Source of the DNA: Azadirachta indica
Taxonomy: Eukaryota; Streptophyta; Magnoliopsida; Sapindales; Meliaceae
Direction: 5' to 3'
Assembly (NCBI GenBank): GCA_022749755.1
Contig: CM040446.1
Span: 16,864,080-16,928,079 of the forward strand
DNA: 64,000 nucleotides
The notes below the pieces were generated by a model. It was not told where the DNA came from. It made no database searches and worked only from the letters and a program-made list of their open reading frames with translations. The position numbers were made by a program, and so were the translations under genes. Positions 61,201 through 64,000 of this stretch are shown here, piece by piece. Every line of letters begins with the position of its first letter. Positions within the stretch are counted from its first letter, which is position 1.

Positions 61201-64000
61201 ATGGCTTTCAGTTACTCTTCTTTTGATGAGGTATTCGTTTCAGTAATCTCTTTAATTTTTTCTTTATTTTCGTTTGAAGGAAATTAATAATATTACTTTT
61301 TTCCCTTCATCAGCTATTATTCGATGGGAAGTCAAGCGTGAAGAAAGTGATATTAAACAGACCAGAAAAGATGAACAGCATGACATTCGAAATGGTAAAA
61401 GTCTCTAAATTATTTGGTGGCCGTAATAATTAGAGTCAGGAGTAGCATACAAGCAATTTTAGAAATTTTCGTTTGATTTTGAGTTGTTGGTAGGTCTCTC
61501 AAATGTTGAAGAAGTTCAAAGTTTATGAGAATGATTCTACTGTCAAATTTGTGATTTTGAAGGTATGTATACACATGTAAAGAGTAACTCTATTTTAGTA
61601 ATGCTCTAACTTATTTTTGCCTTGCTGTTTCTGCTTAAAAGTCCAACGAGGGTGATTTGCATAGAATAGGATGGTCATATCCTCATCATGTGGTTTATAA
61701 AATATATATTCATTTTAATGAGATGATCATATATTTGGGTTTTTGATTAACATAATTTGTTCATTTGTATCAAATACATCATAGATCTCTACTCAAGTCA
61801 CTAAAATACCCTTTAGTGGTGGGTGATCTGTTGGTCAAAATTTATGGCTAAATTGGCCAGTTTAATGGAGGTCAACGACGGACTTTGATGCTAGCAAAAC
61901 AAATTTTCTTATTTTGAATGACATAAAAATGCAATTTTTGGCTTTTATTGCAATGACTAGCTACCTTTCCTACTTCTAATTTTAATGCTCTCTATTCCAT
62001 TATGCTCACCTAGGGAAATGGAAGAGGGTTTTGCTCTGGGGGCGATATTAGATTATTATATAAGTACACCACCGCAGGTGATTATACGTTTAATTTTAAA
62101 TAATAATTTAGTCTTCTAAGGATTTGAATTATTTGCGTATATATACTAATTCTACAAGTATAAATATATCAGGGCATTGGAGCTTTGCTGCAAGTTTTTA
62201 CAAGAACATACTCACTGTGAATTATTTGCTTGCCACATACCAGAAACCTCTGGCACGTAATATATGTGATTTGCTTTGGCATGATTAATTTTCTCTTATA
62301 TTTTCAGTCTTGTAATTTTTCCTAGTTTGGACTCTAATAATCTGTTGAATCAGGTTGCCATAATTGATGGAATAGTGATGGGAGGTGGTGCCGGAATGTC
62401 CATGTATGCAAAGTTCAAGATTGTGTCAGAAAATACTGTAGGCCAGCCTTCTCATACAGTTCTAAATTTCACAGCTGTTGTGAGATTATTATAACAAAAT
62501 TTGGAGCATTTAAATTGCCTACTTTCCCTAATTTGGGCAGGTTTTTGCCATGCCGGAAGCAGGAATAGGACATTTTCCTGATACTGGTGCTACACATTTT
62601 CTTTCCAGACTTCCGGGATATTTTGGTACTGATTTCCTTTTACTTAATTGATCCTTGTTGATAAAACATTTGGTTTCATTGCATTCTAATTACAGACCCA
62701 AATTTTTTATCTTTATTTTAGGTGAATATTTAGGTCTCACCGGAGCAACGTTAAGTGGAGCAGAAATGGTGGCTTGTGGGTTAGCAACACATTTTGTCCT
62801 TTCAAAAGTACCAGCTGCTTACAGAATTGATAGACTTTATAATATTGTTTGTGAAATGAGTTGACTCAAAAATTTATATTATTTTGTTGTGGTAACATGA
62901 TGATACAGAGCCTAAGTTTTCATGTTCGAACTGACATGTCGCACTTGTGTTAATCAATTCATATCACAATCAATTTTGGCCTTGGCCTTATCACATTTAA
63001 TTGCTCTTAAATCAGTCCACTTCCCCTTGCTCTTAAACGTTCGAGTCATAGTGATTTCATGGGCAAGAATTAACCTCAAAGAAACTTACTATTGCTGGAA
63101 ATTACTATTTACTTGGATGCTTCTATTTATATGTAACCTTTAAACTACGATCAAATTGCAATCTTTTCTCTTATAGGATCTACATTTGTTGGAAAATGCA
63201 TTGGAAGGGCTGTCTTCTTCAGATACAACTGCAATTTCTCATCTCATTCGCAAATTTGTACCTGAAAAACTTGAGAAACAAGATAATTTTTATAACAGGT
63301 ACGATAATCATCTATATGTTTATTATAATCTTCAATACTTCACAATTAATTATATCTGTTTCCATTTTCTTAAGTTATGTTCGATTTGAATTTTACTGAC
63401 TTCAAAATAACAACTTTAGTTGACATGTTTTTTAGAGTTTAGTAGTGGCAGATAATTTCAGACATATGCCGATAATATTGTTAAGATACATTGACTCAAC
63501 AATTCAGTATTAAAACAGGTTGAAGATTATTAACGAATGTTTCTCTAGAGAAACGGTTGAAGACATTTTGTTGGCATTTGTAAGTACATAGATCCTTTCC
63601 TTCCGGGAAAAAAAAAAAAAAAACCAATTCAAGACTGCTGACTTTTAATGATTTCATTTATTTCAGGAGAAGCAGAAAGAAATATATGGAGAGGAGAAGT
63701 GGATAGTTGAAGCTATAAACTCAATGAAGTCAGCTTGCCTGAACAGTCTCAAAATTTGTCTTCGATCAGTGAGATTATTAATAAACATTTCATTTTATAA
63801 TATAGCTAGGAAAATCTACTTTTTCTTTTTCTTGTTTCTTTTTAGTGTTGATGTTGATATAATATTTTTTAAAAATTTAATTAGATTAGAGATGGTCGAT
63901 CAAAGAGTTATGAACAGTGCCTTGTTGATGAATATACTATATACTGTCATATTCTGCGAAGAACAGTGAACGGTGATTTTTTTGAGGTATTGGTGGAAAG
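61201..64000 (+). CDS. 3-hydroxyisobutyryl-CoA hydrolase-like protein (crotonase superfamily), 3' end outside window
   Basis: Twelve exons visible: 61201-61230, 61314-61394, 61494-61562, 62014-62077, 62173-62252, 62354-62437, 62541-62625, 62722-62807, 63177-63298, 63519-63579, 63667-63768, 63885-63986, with the rest beyond the right edge. Crotonase/HIBCH features: VKKVILNRPEKMNSMTFEM, GNGRGFCSGGDIR, the oxyanion-hole loop IDGIVMGGGAGMS, and FAMPEAGIGHFPDTGATHFLSRLPG, which holds the expected catalytic Glu (MPE) and Asp (FPD). The HIBCH-specific second half follows (INECFSRETVEDILLAFE, LKICLRSIRDGR). Role by family: release of 3-hydroxyisobutyrate in valine catabolism; related plant proteins are peroxisomal or mitochondrial. 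The C terminus, which would show a peroxisomal signal, is missing. Intron 5 has a GC donor (CTG|GCACGT) if the family reading KPLVAIIDG is kept. Confidence 0.9.

Noticed and set aside
1..64000. CRISPR array, phage, viral integration or biosynthetic cluster
   Set aside because: No regularly spaced direct repeats with unique spacers, no viral or integrase-type frames; all recognised genes are ordinary plant nuclear genes.

Overview
This window is nuclear DNA from a flowering plant, almost certainly a eudicot. Genes are split by many short AT-rich GT-AG introns. Their products are typical plant proteins (plastid ABC1 kinase, plastid fibrillin, DASH cryptochrome, fasciclin-like arabinogalactan protein, FPF1-like protein, P-class PPR protein). 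The spaces between genes are AT-rich and full of (TA)n microsatellites. The species cannot be fixed from sequence alone; a woody rosid such as Citrus would fit, but that is only an impression.

Layout: an ABC1K1-type kinase (minus, 3' end outside the window, 1-5365); the replication protein A 32 kDa subunit RPA2 (plus, 6614-10332) behind a promoter with two E2F sites and a telo-box; a decayed FPF1-like relic (about 11405-11690) and an intact FPF1-like gene (13530-13874, minus); a 6-kb gene-poor stretch with SSRs and a 369-bp inverted-repeat element (19659-20027); a dead fasciclin-like gene (20124-20860), a tRNA-Val(UAC) gene (21751-21823, minus) and an intact fasciclin-like gene (22782-23618); a SelH-like CxxC protein (24320-27136, minus); a GT14 core-2/I-branching glycosyltransferase (29545-33877, minus); a plastid fibrillin (36449-37742); a FAM32A-like gene (37979-38492, minus) head-to-head with an RlmH-like methyltransferase (38806-40731); a DASH cryptochrome (42043-45593); a PHD-finger gene (46194-50199, minus, with a 5'UTR intron); a 3.5-kb AT-rich gene desert; a PPR gene (55603-57898); and a 3-hydroxyisobutyryl-CoA hydrolase-like gene running off the right end (61201-64000).

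From memory, the order ABC1K1 - (RPA2) - FPF1-like - FLA - SelH-like - GT14 mirrors Arabidopsis At4g31390, 31380, 31370, 31360 and 31350. RPA2, FLA and SelH-like also recur in the paralogous block around At2g24440-24490. So this looks like an ancestral eudicot gene order that was divided between two duplicated segments in Arabidopsis. The CRY3 and PPR pair recalls At5g24850 and At5g24830. These locus numbers are recalled, not searched.

I found no CRISPR array, phage, integrated virus or clearly new system. The points most worth a second look are three consecutive GC-AG introns in the cryptochrome gene, the paired E2F/telo-box promoter of RPA2, two independent 'live gene plus dead neighbour' tandem duplicates (FPF1-like and FLA), the nested inverted-repeat element, and a non-canonical splice donor in the hydrolase gene. 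Exon borders were set by hand from reading frame, splice consensus and remembered family sequence, and need transcript support.
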